A stretch of DNA of 64,000 bases from assembly GCA_028023455.1 (NCBI GenBank), contig JAQFVV010006652.1:64001-128000 (forward strand). The letters are read 5' to 3'. The notes beneath the pieces were generated by a model, which was given only the letters and a program-made list of their open reading frames with translations, ran no database searches and had not been told where the DNA came from. Each line of letters starts with the position of its first letter. The first letter of the stretch is position 1. Origin of the DNA: Epiperipatus broadwayi (Eukaryota > Onychophora > Udeonychophora > Euonychophora > Peripatidae). Made by a program: the position numbers and the translations under genes. Below are positions 11,570-23,181 of this stretch, in pieces.

Positions 11570-12060
11570 TATCTCAACTAGTTAAGTGAGTGTTCTCAAT
11601 ATATGACTTTTGTGCTTAGATGCCATCTGACTTCTTAAGCAACAAACTACATGATTATTTATTTATTTATTATGAATAAACTTACGATTGACTATTAGTA
11701 AAGAAAACTATAAATAAAAATAACCTTTAGTTAGAATAATAATAGTAATATCACCTTGGCATGAGAAAATGAAATATTTATTCATGAATTTCTCAAACTT
11801 CATCACAATTCATTATTTATTCTCTCTATTTTGTCATGACTTAATTAATGTACAATCTTAATATTGATGGTTCTAAATAAATATGACAATTTTATTGGTA
11901 ATTATTTACTCGTGTAGATATTGTTATATTATTATAAGTTTAAATATAAAATGTAATATTTTTATATAAACTATATATAGAAGCATAGTATTATTTCAAC
12001 ATATATTATAACACAATAAATATACAATCACTTTTTCTTTTAAAATATATATGTTCTTCA
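11570..12060. other. AT-rich stretch without recognisable gene
   Basis: Nothing recognised apart from short ATTT tetranucleotide runs near 11655. Confidence 0.5.
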
Positions 12061-12387
12061 ATAATATCAACAAATACACAATCCTCTTCTTTTTCTTTTC
12101 AAAAACTTTATATTCTTATATTAATAATGAACATATTTATATAATACAAACTCCAATGTTTCAACTGTTTATATTCTTACAGTCATTTTCAAGGATCTAC
12201 AACAACAAAAAATTAAAATACTATTTATAAATATGTATTTCTTGTTATTGTAGATCCTTGAAAATGATTGTAAGAATATAAACAGTTGAAATGTTGGAGT
12301 TTGTATTATATATATGTTCATTGTTAATATAAGAATATAAAGTTTTTGAAAAGAAAAAAGAGAGGATTGTGTATTTGTTGATATTAT
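12061..12387. mobile_element. Long palindrome (foldback MITE), arms ~150 bp
   Basis: The left arm starts ATAATATCAACAAATACACA and the right arm ends TGTGTATTTGTTGATATTAT, and pairing continues inward through ACAAACTCCAA/TTGGAGTTTGT and AAGGATCTACAA/TTGTAGATCCTT. Only about 30 bases of AT-rich loop remain near 12210-12240. A possible 4-bp target duplication, TTCA, lies at 12057-12060 and 12388-12391. The ORF at 12169-12414 (minus) is a by-product of the arm. Transcription would give a long RNA hairpin. Confidence 0.85.
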
Positions 12388-12469
12388 TTCAACTGCATAT
12401 CCTTTCCCTCTCATACATAATATTAAACGTCAAATCATTTCTCCAAACATTATGTTTTCAATGTTAACT

Positions 12470-13296
12470 TGTGAATAAAGTCTGACTTTCCAACAGCACA
12501 GCCAAAAAAAACTATAACGTTGGAGGCAGGTGATGGGTGATTTGACACTTTATATTTGAATTTTCAACTAGCAATATGCACTGGTTGTATTTCTTATATA
12601 TTTAAAAACATTTAACACTTACCTATTTTAAAAACATTAGAAATACATACATTGTTCAAATTATGGCCAAGTTTTCAAACAAAAATTTTAAAAGTTTTCC
12701 ATCATGCTGATTTTACAGTAAACACATATACTTGATAATAAATTAATTGTAATATTACACATCAGATGGAAAACAAACTGGAGTTACAATAATATCAAGT
12801 TTGTGATTTGTAAAAAAAAGAGAGAGAGAGAGAGATTTATACTCTTAACTATGTTTAAAATCTATATGTGGGTTTTGCACACAAACTAAAAAATAATATT
12901 TGTAATAAAATTTAAATAAATAAATTATTTATTCATTCACAGTAAATAAATAAATTACTTCTTTATATATAGTCACTATTGCAAATGCTCACTGTTCTCG
13001 CTTAAATTTTAGCCAATCTTCATTATTCCAAAATCGTGTTTGTGCACTTAAATAAATCATTTTATTTCCTCATTTATTCATTATTATTATTCACTTCCAT
13101 TTTTTTTGTAAATCAACTTTTATTATAAGTTGGAATGAACTTAGAATTTTATATGTAGTAAAATGTTTAACTCAGTTTGGCATCTGAAAAAGGTTTAATC
13201 CAGTGCTTCTTTACTGTCAACTGATCAAAATTATCCTATTTAGATAAAATATTGTACAATATCAAAATGCCAAAAGCGAAGCTAATCAACATAATA
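12470..13296. other. AT-rich stretch with (GA)n, no gene
   Basis: Contains a short AG run at about 12820-12834 and several AAATAAAT motifs. No gene or interspersed repeat recognised. Confidence 0.5.
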
Positions 13297-13480
13297 AACT
13301 AAGTACCCCAATTCACAATTAGGCAAAATTAAATGACAAATCAGCTATCTACAGTTTTCTTGCCAAAGCAGAATTCCCAAATGCACGTCGAAGTTTATTA
13401 TTTTGGCCGGGAAATCATTATTAGTAAATTTGTAATTTAATTCTGCCTAGTTATCTAATCGCGAATTGGTGTACTTAGTT
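13297..13480. mobile_element. MITE with TA target duplication (mariner-like)
   Basis: The ends are inverted repeats: left AACTAAGTACCCCAATTCAC, and the reverse complement of the right end AACTAAGTACACCAATTCGC. Pairing continues through AATTAGGCAAAATTAAAT against ATTTAATTCTGCCTAGTT. TA dinucleotides flank both sides (13295-13296, 13481-13482), the target duplication of Tc1/mariner-type elements. The 184-bp length and lack of ORF indicate a non-autonomous element. Confidence 0.75.
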
Positions 13481-13482
13481 TA

Positions 13483-15432
13483 AAATACTGTAAGTACTGC
13501 AATGCCTTCAACCTTGGTGTGAATTCTTTTCATATAAAACATGAAATTTTTCCTATGTTCTAACAAAAATTAAAGCCTCCCCCACCCTATAATTACTCCA
13601 TTGGCCCCCTCCCCAACTAATCATTCAGTATTGATTAATAAATGAGCATCTAGCTATTCTTAGCTAAATGGTAAAACAAGAAGATATGTCTTCTTTCAAT
13701 GTTTTTTTTTTTATGAGAGAGGAAAAAGAGGTCTTTATTCTGCAATAAGCTATTTAAAAACTATTTAAATCTTTTAAATACTGCATATTCCAGTACATAT
13801 ATATGTTTTAGAACCATAATTAGAATTGTATTAAATTTAACACTGATTAATTTTAAGTTTTAATTTTAAAAAAAATAAGTGGGGAAAAAAAGGAATGCAA
13901 AAAAGTTAAGGCTTTTTTTTCAGTTGAAAATGATATTCAAGGCATGAAAGATGAAAGACATCGATGTTTTTTAACAAAGTAGATTATTAGATTTATAAAA
14001 TGTAAGTATCAATTCTACTTGACTGAATTATGTTCTCCAACTTGAAAACAAGCAAGTGATGAATGAAGATGACCCCAGTTCCCCTGCTAAGATATTAGAG
14101 TTGATTTCCTTCAGTTAGTTTAGTTATTCTGCCCGTATCATCGGAGAGGTGGATACAAAAACCATTTTCTACTCAGTTTTGACAGCTAGGACCTCTTTCA
14201 ACATTAGTATTCATTAACCAAATTATAAAAGTTAGCAAAAAAAAAAAATCTTAAAAAAATCATCGTTACACTACCATTGCTAAACACATGACAAACTACC
14301 TAGGAGTTTTAAAAAGTTTTCTAGAAGCTAAAACAAGTTAAAGCTGTCAACATCGCAAAGATTTATGAAATTAGAAAGTTCATTCTGACATTAGAAAAAA
14401 AAAAAAAAAAGCTGCTCAAGATCACATTTAAACTTTATGACAACGTGAAAAAAGTCAGTTAAAAATAACTTCTTACATATTAAATTTCCGTGACCCTTTA
14501 AAAAAAAATTTGTATGCCATTAGAGTGTAAATGTATTGAAATTAGATAAATTCAAGCCTATATTCTATCTAGCATATCTCATCACATGCCTTGCGTACGG
14601 ATTAATCAACTGATTATATAGATATAATGCTTTTTATTCCTTCCTGTTTTTCTTTCTTTCTTCAGTTCTATCTGCCCTTATAAGTTAAAGAAATGAAGCT
14701 CCCTCCACATTGTTTATATTTTATGATCTTTTCTTTTTATCTATATCTGGTAATGTAAGACTGAAAATTAGAGTTTTTAGTTTCTAATCATCATTTTGAG
14801 ATATGGTAACCAATTATAATTTCCATTCTACATCCCACTTTAATAAAATTTCTCTTATATTTACTTTTTTGTGTAATTTTTCATTAGAATCTTTTTGTAT
14901 CCAATTAATACTCAGTAATAAAATAGCTTAGATGTTCATTTGACGTTTTAAACATCATTTGACTTTCGGATCAGATGACTACATGATGAAAAAAAAAAAA
15001 AAATCTAAATCTCCAACTTCAAATTCAACAACTTTGTCGATCAAAAAAATCCTTAAGCTAAATGACCCTGTTTTAACCCATAAAAACAATATTATTTTTG
15101 TTTTTCTAACATAAATATTTACATGTGGAGAGTGCATGTTATAGGTTTTATATAACAATATTCTCCTAATCACACGCACATGTGGAAGTTATAATATATG
15201 TGTGTATTCTATTTAATGACTATAAAGAACAAAATGCCACATCAATGAATATGCTCAACATTCAGAAAAAGTGGATATAGCCCTATCATCTAAAAGCTTT
15301 AAATAAATCGTTCTGGAATCCATTGTACTTTAGCACTTTTTGCTTTAAAAGTATATACATTATCATGAATATATTATATACAGAATTATTTATATCCAGC
15401 CTCTGGTTATTGAAATCTCATACTAACAATCA
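13483..15432. other. AT-rich stretch without recognisable gene
   Basis: About 1.9 kb with A-runs (14231, 14394, 14992) and no clear gene. A pyrimidine-rich stretch CCTCCCCCACCCT lies at ~13577. The minus ORF at 14979-15179 lacks recognisable features. Confidence 0.5.
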
Positions 15433-15868
15433 GGTTTTTAATAAATATGTTTACTATTTTTTATAGACAGATATGAGACTTGGACATTTATCAGAAGAAC
15501 AATAGAAATTTCATACCATTAAATAAAGTATGGAGAGATGCATGTTAGGAGAAACAAGAAGAAATGAAAAATGAAATACATGGGTAAGAGAACATGTTAC
15601 TGACATTATTAAAAAAAGTAAGAAATGGAAATGGGAGTGGGCTAGACATGTTGCTAGAAAAGATGTTGATTGATTGACAGTTAAAGATTTTAAACTTGAA
15701 TCTCAAGAAATAATAAAAGATTTAGAAAGGGATCACATATGGGATGGGTGAATGACATAAAAAAGCTTTCTAGTGTAATGTGTAAAAATAAGGATTATGA
15801 ATTTGAGAAACTGGATTTAAGTTGGGGAGATCTTTATCCTGCAGTGTATTCTCCTAATAGCCTAAAAT
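15433..15868 (+). pseudogene. RTE-type LINE 3' fragment, decayed
   Basis: Matches the last ~430 bases of the 2.9-kb copy: ATGAGACTTGGACATTTA (SETWT region), GTATGGAGAGATGCATGTTAGGAG, GGGCTAGACATGTTGCTAGAAAAGATG (WAGHIARR region), and TTGGGGAGATCTTTATCCTGCAGTG near the end. Several stops and indels leave no frame. Its uninterrupted TGCATGTTAGGAGAAACAAG serves as a natural comparison for the interrupted copy at 53.45 kb. Confidence 0.85.
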
Positions 15869-18242
15869 GAAATGATAATTTTTGACGAGATTAAGGGAGG
15901 GTTAAATAAGGTATTAAATCTATTCAGAGATATATACAAATAAGCATACTGTGCATGATAATTTATAAATTTGTAGATACATACTCCTCAAATAAGGTTG
16001 ATTTAATGTAATTTGTATTGGAATACATAATTTTGTATATGCTTCAAATTTCTTTGTCATTTCTATAAATATTTATTTTATTAAATTATTTTAAAATTAG
16101 ATAGTAATAGTTATGCTCATTTTTTATTCATTTCTCAATCTGATTGCATAGCATAAAGTTTACTACATATGTGACTGTAGGTCATCTAATGCACAGAAAA
16201 GAGTTCAACATGTATACAAATAATGATAGATCTGGGTAACTTATTAAGAACGAATGATTGTTCAAAGAGTAATAAGGATGGATGAAATCAGTACTTCAAA
16301 TTCAGAAGAAGGTGACACCAAAAGATTTGTACTAGTCAATAATATTTTTATGGTCAGTCTAAATAAATACTTAAGAGTGATTATTTCTAGGAAAATATAA
16401 CCAATATTATTTCATTGAGATTGTATTTGAATAATCAAAATATTTAAATCAATGATGATAGATAGTTTTGAACAATGATCTAGTTACTGATTAATATTGT
16501 ACTGGAAGAACATAAATGGTTATTATGCTTAAATAAGTAATTGTCAACATAACTTTTAATCAGCTTCTATCAGATATTTTAGTAATTATCAACATGTGAC
16601 TGTGTGCAATAAATACTGTTATTTGCATCTGCTGATTATCATTGCTAGAATTGATTATTTAACACTGGGCTTGAACTGAGTTCAGACTGTCTGCTATTAT
16701 ATAACATTACCTGTGATTCAATCTAAACTGCCTGAAACGTTAAAATCATTGCAGGAAATAAGTAGGTTTAAATTTTTTTTAGATAATTGGACCAAAACAA
16801 ATCCACTTAATCATCATTTGTTAGCCAAAAAATGGGTATCTAGAAATTAGTCCCAGGGCCAATTAATTCTAGGCTAGTCAGATGAGTATTAATATGATAA
16901 AAATATAATTATACTATGATGTAGCATTTCCAAAAGTTGGAGAAAAATGAGTCTGGAGTCTATGATATATTTTTCCATTTTGGGAGGATGTTTGTAAATA
17001 ATAATAAAACAAAATTTTTCAAATTTTAATTTAAAAAATACTTCAGATTCCTATTAAGTTTATTTTCATTCTTGGACATTCAAAATAGTTAAACTGTATT
17101 TAAAAAAAATGAATATAATTACAATCAACAAAAAAATGAATTTCTTTTTAAAAAAAAAACACAACGGAAAACTGACAACTGAACAAAATATCCCAAACTG
17201 AAAATAACAGTAATGATTATTAATTACACTCCGCCTCGAAATTAAAAAATTCCGATCTTAAAATTAGATTAAAAGACATTAGCCGATTAACAGGAAGACA
17301 AATAGGAAATGACAAAAATAGACGGAAGAAGTTTTAAAAAAATGTCACAATAATATAAACCTACAGTAAAAAAAGAAAAAGAAGACATAAAATAAAACAA
17401 CAAAATAACGATTAAAAGATTCAATTAGAAAATAATCTTCTTTTTAATATATATATATGGGTTTTTTCTAAGATTTGATTCATTTTGTATTATCCATATC
17501 ATCTAATATGCACGCACATATTTGAGTTTACGGTATAGGTTTGACAATAAGTGACGAAAAATGACAAATGAACATCAATGTTAATTATTATTGCCTGGTC
17601 AAAGAACCACATTGCATAGATGCCACAACCTGCTTTTTTGCAAATAATCTAACATAATATGTAATACAATTTATGAAACTAAACCAAATGCACATAATTC
17701 TAAACTGGAAATAATATAAATTATTAGGAGTCCTAATAACATTTAAATAAGCCAACCAATCAATTTTCTGATTGCTTGTAAATACATACTAAGGCATCTT
17801 GATTAAAGAAGTAACAAATCAGCTCTGCTAGTGCAAACGTTTCATAGGATAAACATTAATAACCAACTGACTATAAGCTTACTGCCATTTATTTCTGATG
17901 TAATACACAAACCATTAACTTTATCCAAGACTAATTTTAAAAGTGTAAAAGAACCATGATACAGTCTTTAACTATTAATGATTTTAATATTGAGTCAAAT
18001 TAGTCTACACAGTGTTGAAATGACTTATGCTATCTTAAACAGAAATTAATATAAATTTATTAATAACCTAAGAAAACTGATTATTAATCTCTTAAATTTT
18101 GTAAATGTTCAGCATTTGATTCTAGCATTTAAAATTTTTATTTTATATTAGAATTCAATAAATTGTGCTTGATTTTTTAGAAATATAAATTGAAAAATAA
18201 AAAACATCCTAAAAAAATATATTTGAATTTTGCATATATAAA
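15869..18242. other. AT-rich stretch without recognisable gene
   Basis: About 2.4 kb, no long ORF and no repeat shared with the rest of the window that I could identify. A short TA run at 17446-17458. Confidence 0.5.
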
Positions 18243-18395
18243 AATATATAATTATCGAGGATTTGAATCTAGACTTTCAAGCTCCCTTCAGAAGAGAAGT
18301 TTGAAAGTCTGGGTTCAAATCCCTTATAATTACACTTAAACTTCAGGGATATCATGCATACCTGTATTTAAATATTAAAAAATATATATGTAAAG
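18243..18395. repeat. Inverted pair of S2 SINE-like ends
   Basis: At 18246-18290 the sequence GAGGATTTGAATCTAGACTTTCAAGCTCCCTTC reads as the reverse complement of the plus-strand block at 18297-18330 (GTTTGAAAGTCTGGGTTCAAATCCC, partly). The plus arm continues with ACACTTAAACTTCAGGGATATCATGCATACCTGTATTTAAATATT, matching the S2 copy at 26.6-26.7 kb. GTTCAAATCCC resembles a tRNA box B. Confidence 0.65.
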
Positions 18396-19199
18396 TGAAA
18401 TAAAACGATATATATATAACTAATGCCATTGAAAAAAAAAAACAAATTAATGAAATCTTTGTTTGAATACAGTTAATTGATTAAGTCTGGATCAAATTTT
18501 TGTTAAATCATCATAATACTGTGAAATTCTGTTCCAAAATTCAAAATTGTATTTATATTTATTTAAATGTCCCAAACTTTGTAATATTGTATCTAGCAGA
18601 TAGTTACCAATTGTAGTTTTCATTTGCCATAAGACAAATTTCTTTAACTTGTATTTTTAAAGGGAAGACATATTTATCTCAATCACGAGAGTGACGAAAA
18701 ACCGAAGGCTAAACAACATCTCTAAAAAAAACCTTCAAATGAATTAACTACATGGTTAAAAGAAGTTAATTTATATTATTTCAGATTTAGCATTATTCAC
18801 ATTAGATTTTTTTATATTAATTATAATATTAGGGTATTTCTACTCTGCTTCAGCTTATTTGTTTTAATGTTAAATATACAATGGTTCAAGAATACATCCT
18901 AATCATTTCATACTATTGAATCTAATCAGATTTAAATTGATATCTATAAGTAAAAGGCATGGGTATTACATTGAGAGTAACAGCCATGCAACTGATGTTT
19001 ATTCTATTGGCAGAGCTAATTAGTGAGATACCTTAGTACATAAATATAATTTACCTGAAAATTGATGGGCTGAATTATTTAAATGTTATAAGGAATAATT
19101 AATTTACACTTATAAAAGTACAACTTAATTATTATAAATAAAAATATTCTAGTATTTTTCATCATAAACATACAGTCATATTGGGGGGAACCCACTAAT

Positions 19200-19600
19200 A
19201 TATATGGATACATAATGTCTGATAATATGAGGGATTAGATTGATGTAACGTCTACATGGATATGGCTATAATATTAAATCCAACAAGAGCTTTAAGCATA
19301 CCATCATCGGTTTTCCAATGAAATGGACAGTTGAATAGTTAGAAGGGGGAGAAGACTGAAGCCTGTCCATTAAAATTTGGAGAATTGCTATATTAATATA
19401 AACTGAGCATTGATTGTATATATGTGTGGAAGATTATGATCCGGCCCAACTGATAGGTGCTGGTTCTGCACAAAATTCAAGTACTGAGTACCATGTATCC
19501 TTTTCACACGGGTGTGGTCATGCGTATTGGTTGCTTGAGATATGGAGGATGAAAAGACTGAAAAATCCCTAGTTCAAATCCCTCTACTTACAAATATAAT
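19200..19600 (+). mobile_element. S2 SINE-like repeat, copy at 19.2 kb
   Basis: Shares an ordered series of blocks with the 26.7-27.1 kb copy: CCATCATCGGTTTTCCAATG, GAAGCCTGTCCATTAAAAT, TGCTATATTAATATA, GACTGAGCATTGATT-like, GGCCCAACTGATAGGTGCTGG, TGTGGTCATGCGTATTGGTTG and TAGTTCAAATCCC. It has no ORF. The final TTCAAATCCC resembles a tRNA box B, which hints at polymerase III ancestry, but no complete tRNA head is visible. Confidence 0.65.
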
Positions 19601-20004
19601 AATAGTTTCAAAAATATTAAGTCTTATATTTAAAAAATTTAATTATTTTATTTTTTATAATAAACAATTTGAAAGGTTCACCCTGAATATAAAAAATTGT
19701 TGTGACACATGATTTTCTGCAATGTTTTATTATAAATAATTATAGTTGCTATTGTTTTACATCGTTTAGAGCCATGGTACTGGTAGAGTTAAGACTTAAA
19801 GAGCATCAAATTGCAGCTTAATTATCACTTCAGGTACTCAGATGTCAAAATGTATATTATTTTTTTACATTTACCATTTTATATAATTTTTAAATCAAAT
19901 ATAAATAAATAATTTTGCTTTTGAAACAAACTATTACATGAAGATAACATTTGATATATTTTAATGTAAAAGATTCTATTTTTTGAAGTATTCTGTTTGA
20001 TTTG

Positions 20005-20085
20005 GTAGATTGTTAGTCTCTGGAATATGGGGTTTTAGAATCAAATCCAGTGCAGGGACTCTCGAACAATCATGACATTTGCATA
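20005..20085 (+). repeat. Possible tRNA-related fragment
   Basis: GATTTGGTAGATTGTTAGTCTCTGG...GAATCAAATCCAGTG has spacing reminiscent of tRNA box A and box B. I found no second copy in the window and no clear target duplication, so this is a weak call. Confidence 0.2.
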
Positions 20086-20865
20086 TATATATATATATTA
20101 GTAAACTCTAAATTTGAGATGATAGAATATGTTAAGTTAAAAAGAAGACATGCAGTAAGAAATTACATCAAAAATAATTAAATATCACTACCATCAACAC
20201 TCTATTTTCTAGTTAACCAAACAAGATTTCAGACAGAAATTTAACATACAAAGTAATTTTAATAGAATTCTGCTTTTAAAATTTTTGTTATAATTTATTA
20301 TATATATTTTCTTCTTTTTTTTTTTTAGGGGGGAGGAGGGGAGATGATGACATAATATCTTATAAACAATAATCTATTACTATTTACAATTACTATGACA
20401 AAATCAGATATCTGAAAGTAAGTCAAAAGTTAAATTTTACTTTAAAAAAACAAAAAAAAACTTGAATGTAAAAAAAAAATGTGGATCTCATATACATATA
20501 TATATCACTTCCCCTCAGAATATGTAATAAATACATACACACACATATAAGCAAATGAACAAGCAAACATATGTACTATGATATCATTAGTGCTTTTATT
20601 AACTTAAATACGTTTATTTCCAATATATATGTGACATTCATGGTGCAATAGTATCGTATCTGTTTGCCATATCATGAAATCATTTTATCCAATTTGAGCA
20701 AACTTTCAAATAAACAGCTCATAGACAACTCGGCTAGCCATTCTAATATTGGTTAATAAATGGATATTTAGTGATTCTAACAAAAATGAATAGATCCCCA
20801 AATCGTCACCAATTAGTAACAGAGAATCCTCACGAGTAAGGTCATTTTCTTTATTGTTTCTCTAT
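20086..20865. other. AT-rich stretch, poly-T/GGGGAGG tract, no gene
   Basis: Contains T9-T10 then AGGGGGGAGGAGGGGAG at ~20315-20345 and a short TA run at 20082. No gene recognised. Confidence 0.5.
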
Positions 20866-20882
20866 AAAAACTGTTGGAGAAG

Positions 20883-20969
20883 TCAAGCGTTGGTGGTTGA
20901 GAGGTCAGCACAGCAGCCTTACAAGCAGGTTAGCAGGTTCGCTTCCCAGACGATGCTATGACATATGAA
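20883..20969 (+). mobile_element. tRNA-Gly-derived SINE
   Basis: An 87-bp copy with head AAGCGTTGGTGGTTGAGAGG, anticodon loop CTTACAA, box-B-like GGTTCGCTTCC and tail GATGCTATGACATATG plus A-run. The 17-bp perfect target duplication AAAAACTGTTGGAGAAG occurs at 20866-20882 and 20970-20986. The acceptor-stem GCGTTGG and the overall layout match tRNA-Gly(UCC), with the anticodon drifted from TCC to TAC. Confidence 0.92.
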
Positions 20970-21354
20970 AAAAACTGTTGGAGAAGCCTTTGCTCTGCAT
21001 TAGGCTATTTAAAGATAATTTTACATTTATACTTCAGTTGTTCTAAATTGTATGACGTTGAGCTAAAGAAAAAGAGTAAGCAAATCAATTTCATTCACTT
21101 AATTGAAATTTCTGTTTATTAATTCTCTCAAATACAAAGAGAACGTGAAATTTTGAACTTAAAAGAAGAGGACAAATAAGTACAAATGACATAGAAGGTT
21201 TTACAAAATTACTCTGCATGGTCAGATTGAATATAATATTTATTAAAATAAAAGTAACTGACAAGTTGAACGCTTGAATACTCAACTGACCGAACAGATA
21301 TTTTACATTACTGAAAGAGAGCCTATCCAGGAGAAGTTATAAAGCTCTTCACTC

Positions 21355-21616
21355 TGTTACTGTCATATCTGACCCTGTCTTCAGAAGTGGACTATTCCAG
21401 ATTACTTTCCTGATTGGCTAGCATCCAGTTACTATCCAACTTCAGGTTTTAATTCCCGTTGGATAGTAACTAGGTGCTAATCAATCAGGCAAGGGATCTG
21501 GAATAGTTCACTTCTCAAGGTTTCAATTCCGTTGGATAGCAACTGGGTGCTAGCCAATTAGGCAAGGGATCTGGAATAGTCCACTTCTGAAGGCAGGGTC
21601 ATATATGACAGTTACA
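21355..21616. mobile_element. Palindromic MITE with one left and two right arms
   Basis: The left arm (21355-21445) reads TGTTACTGTCATATCTGACC...AGAAGTGGACTATTCCAG...GCTAGCATCCAGTTACTATCCAAC. Its reverse complement occurs twice to the right: a partial copy at ~21458-21518 (CCGTTGGATAGTAACTAGG...CTGGAATAGTTCACTTCT) and a full one at ~21528-21616 (CCGTTGGATAGCAACTGGG...GGTCATATATGACAGTTACA). It has no ORF. The duplicated right arm suggests replication slippage or gene conversion in a hairpin. Confidence 0.8.
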
Positions 21617-22161
21617 AATCAATGTATATGGTTTATAATGTAAATAAATTAAAGATTTTCAGTAAATCTCACAAAATGTCACTTGACGTTAAAAGAAAAA
21701 ATAGAAACAAATAAAAAAAAGAAAATACATTGTTTAAATATTTTTCATAATAAGAACACACAATATGATAAATCATGGCCTTTAAAAATAAAAAAAAAAT
21801 CAGCGTTCATTTCTATTTCTTTTCAATCCTGTTCGGAATTTCTTTGAAATAGTTTATCTGTTAGAATCTCTTTGAAATAAAATCTCATTGTGGCATAGAA
21901 CACCTAACATTTAAATCCTGTGAATTAAGACTTCACGAGGCACATTTAATTAATATAGAATGTTATTGGCGTATAAATTATTAATACTGTGATACTATAT
22001 ACTTATATTTATGCTTCTACAAATATATATATACAGCTGTAGAAACAATTATTGTTGTTATTATTGACATATATATTTACACACGTACATGTTTATATAT
22101 ATGTAATAACGATTAAAAATTAATAAACAAAAGATAATACAAATATTATTCCTGCTATGAT

Positions 22162-22298
22162 GTGACGTATTATTCTAAGTTTGCGATATGTTGAAAATAA
22201 TGTCTCCAAGAGTTGTGCAGACAAACTTAATCGATAAAATTTGTCCGCAGATGCCATGGAAATGTTAAACATATCGCAAACTTAGAATAATATGTCAC
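22162..22298. mobile_element. 137-bp MITE with nested hairpins
   Basis: The left arm GTGACGTATTATTCTAAGTTTGCGATATGTT pairs with the right arm ending CGCAAACTTAGAATAATATGTCAC; the 31-bp arms have one mismatch. Inside lies a second palindrome at ~22216-22249, TGCAGACAAA...ATCGAT...TTTGTCCGCA. No clear target duplication was found. Confidence 0.8.
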
Positions 22299-22805
22299 TG
22301 GGGGTAATACATCAGACCCATACTACGTGTAATATGAAAGTTCAAATCTAAAAAAAATAATAGACATGTATCCATTATGAAAAAAGAAGAAATATGAAAA
22401 AGAACCCTGAAACATTTTTTTTTAAATGGTGAGCTGTAACAAAATCCTAGCTATAAGTTAAACTTATAGTTTAATTTTTTTTAAAAATATATATATAAAT
22501 TTTTAGCAAAAAGAAACAAAACACAAATATATAAAGTTTTAGCTGTAAATGTATTTTAAATATAAAACCATATTACTTACAAATGATGAGAGAGATGTAT
22601 TATAGTGTGTGGGGTCACTATGGCGGACTGGACCATTTAACATCTTCTAAAATGGAAAGGTTCAATTTATTTGACATGGATTAGTCATGTCAAAATTCTG
22701 TGTTGAAATGACAAACGGAAACTTTGAATAAATATTACCTAGTGCAAACATCACCAGAATAATACATCATAGTAGGAATAATACCAAAGTATCTTTAATT
22801 TATAG

Positions 22806-23173
22806 CAGGGGTCTCCACTTAAGAGCACATTCTATAATACCGGCCAAGTGGCGGGCACCATTTATTTTTTCAGCCAGATGGCGAGCACCATTTATTTTTT
22901 CAATGTAAATTTATAGTTGTATATTGTTAATAATACACATAATGTACAAAAAAATATTTATTTCAAAAATAAAATTTTAACATATAATCAGTAAAAGTAT
23001 AGTATGCCCTACAATTTGATTACAATATAATACAATAATTTATAAGAAATTTTAAAAATTAAATTTATTTGTATCAGATAAATAATTTTTTATCATGTTC
23101 GTATAGCAGCGGGCACATGTAAAATGGTCTGCGGATGCCATGGTGCCCGCGGGCATAGGGTTGGGGACCCCTG
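22806..23173 (-). mobile_element. hAT-type MITE, copy 1
   Basis: The element begins CAGGGGTCTCCACTTAAGAGC and ends GGGTTGGGGACCCCTG, so the short terminal inverted repeat is CAGGGGTCYCCA. A perfect 8-bp target duplication ATTTATAG lies at 22798-22805 and 23174-23181, the length expected for hAT transposases. The interior is AT-rich and non-coding. A ~30-bp internal tandem duplication (GTGGCGGGCACCATTTATTT / ATGGCGAGCACCATTTATTT) at ~22842-22902 is absent from the sister copy at 41.1 kb. Confidence 0.92.
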
Positions 23174-23181
23174 ATTTATAG

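Noticed and set aside
12169-12414. 81-residue minus ORF
   Set aside because: Lies within one arm of a large palindrome and its composition is AT-driven.
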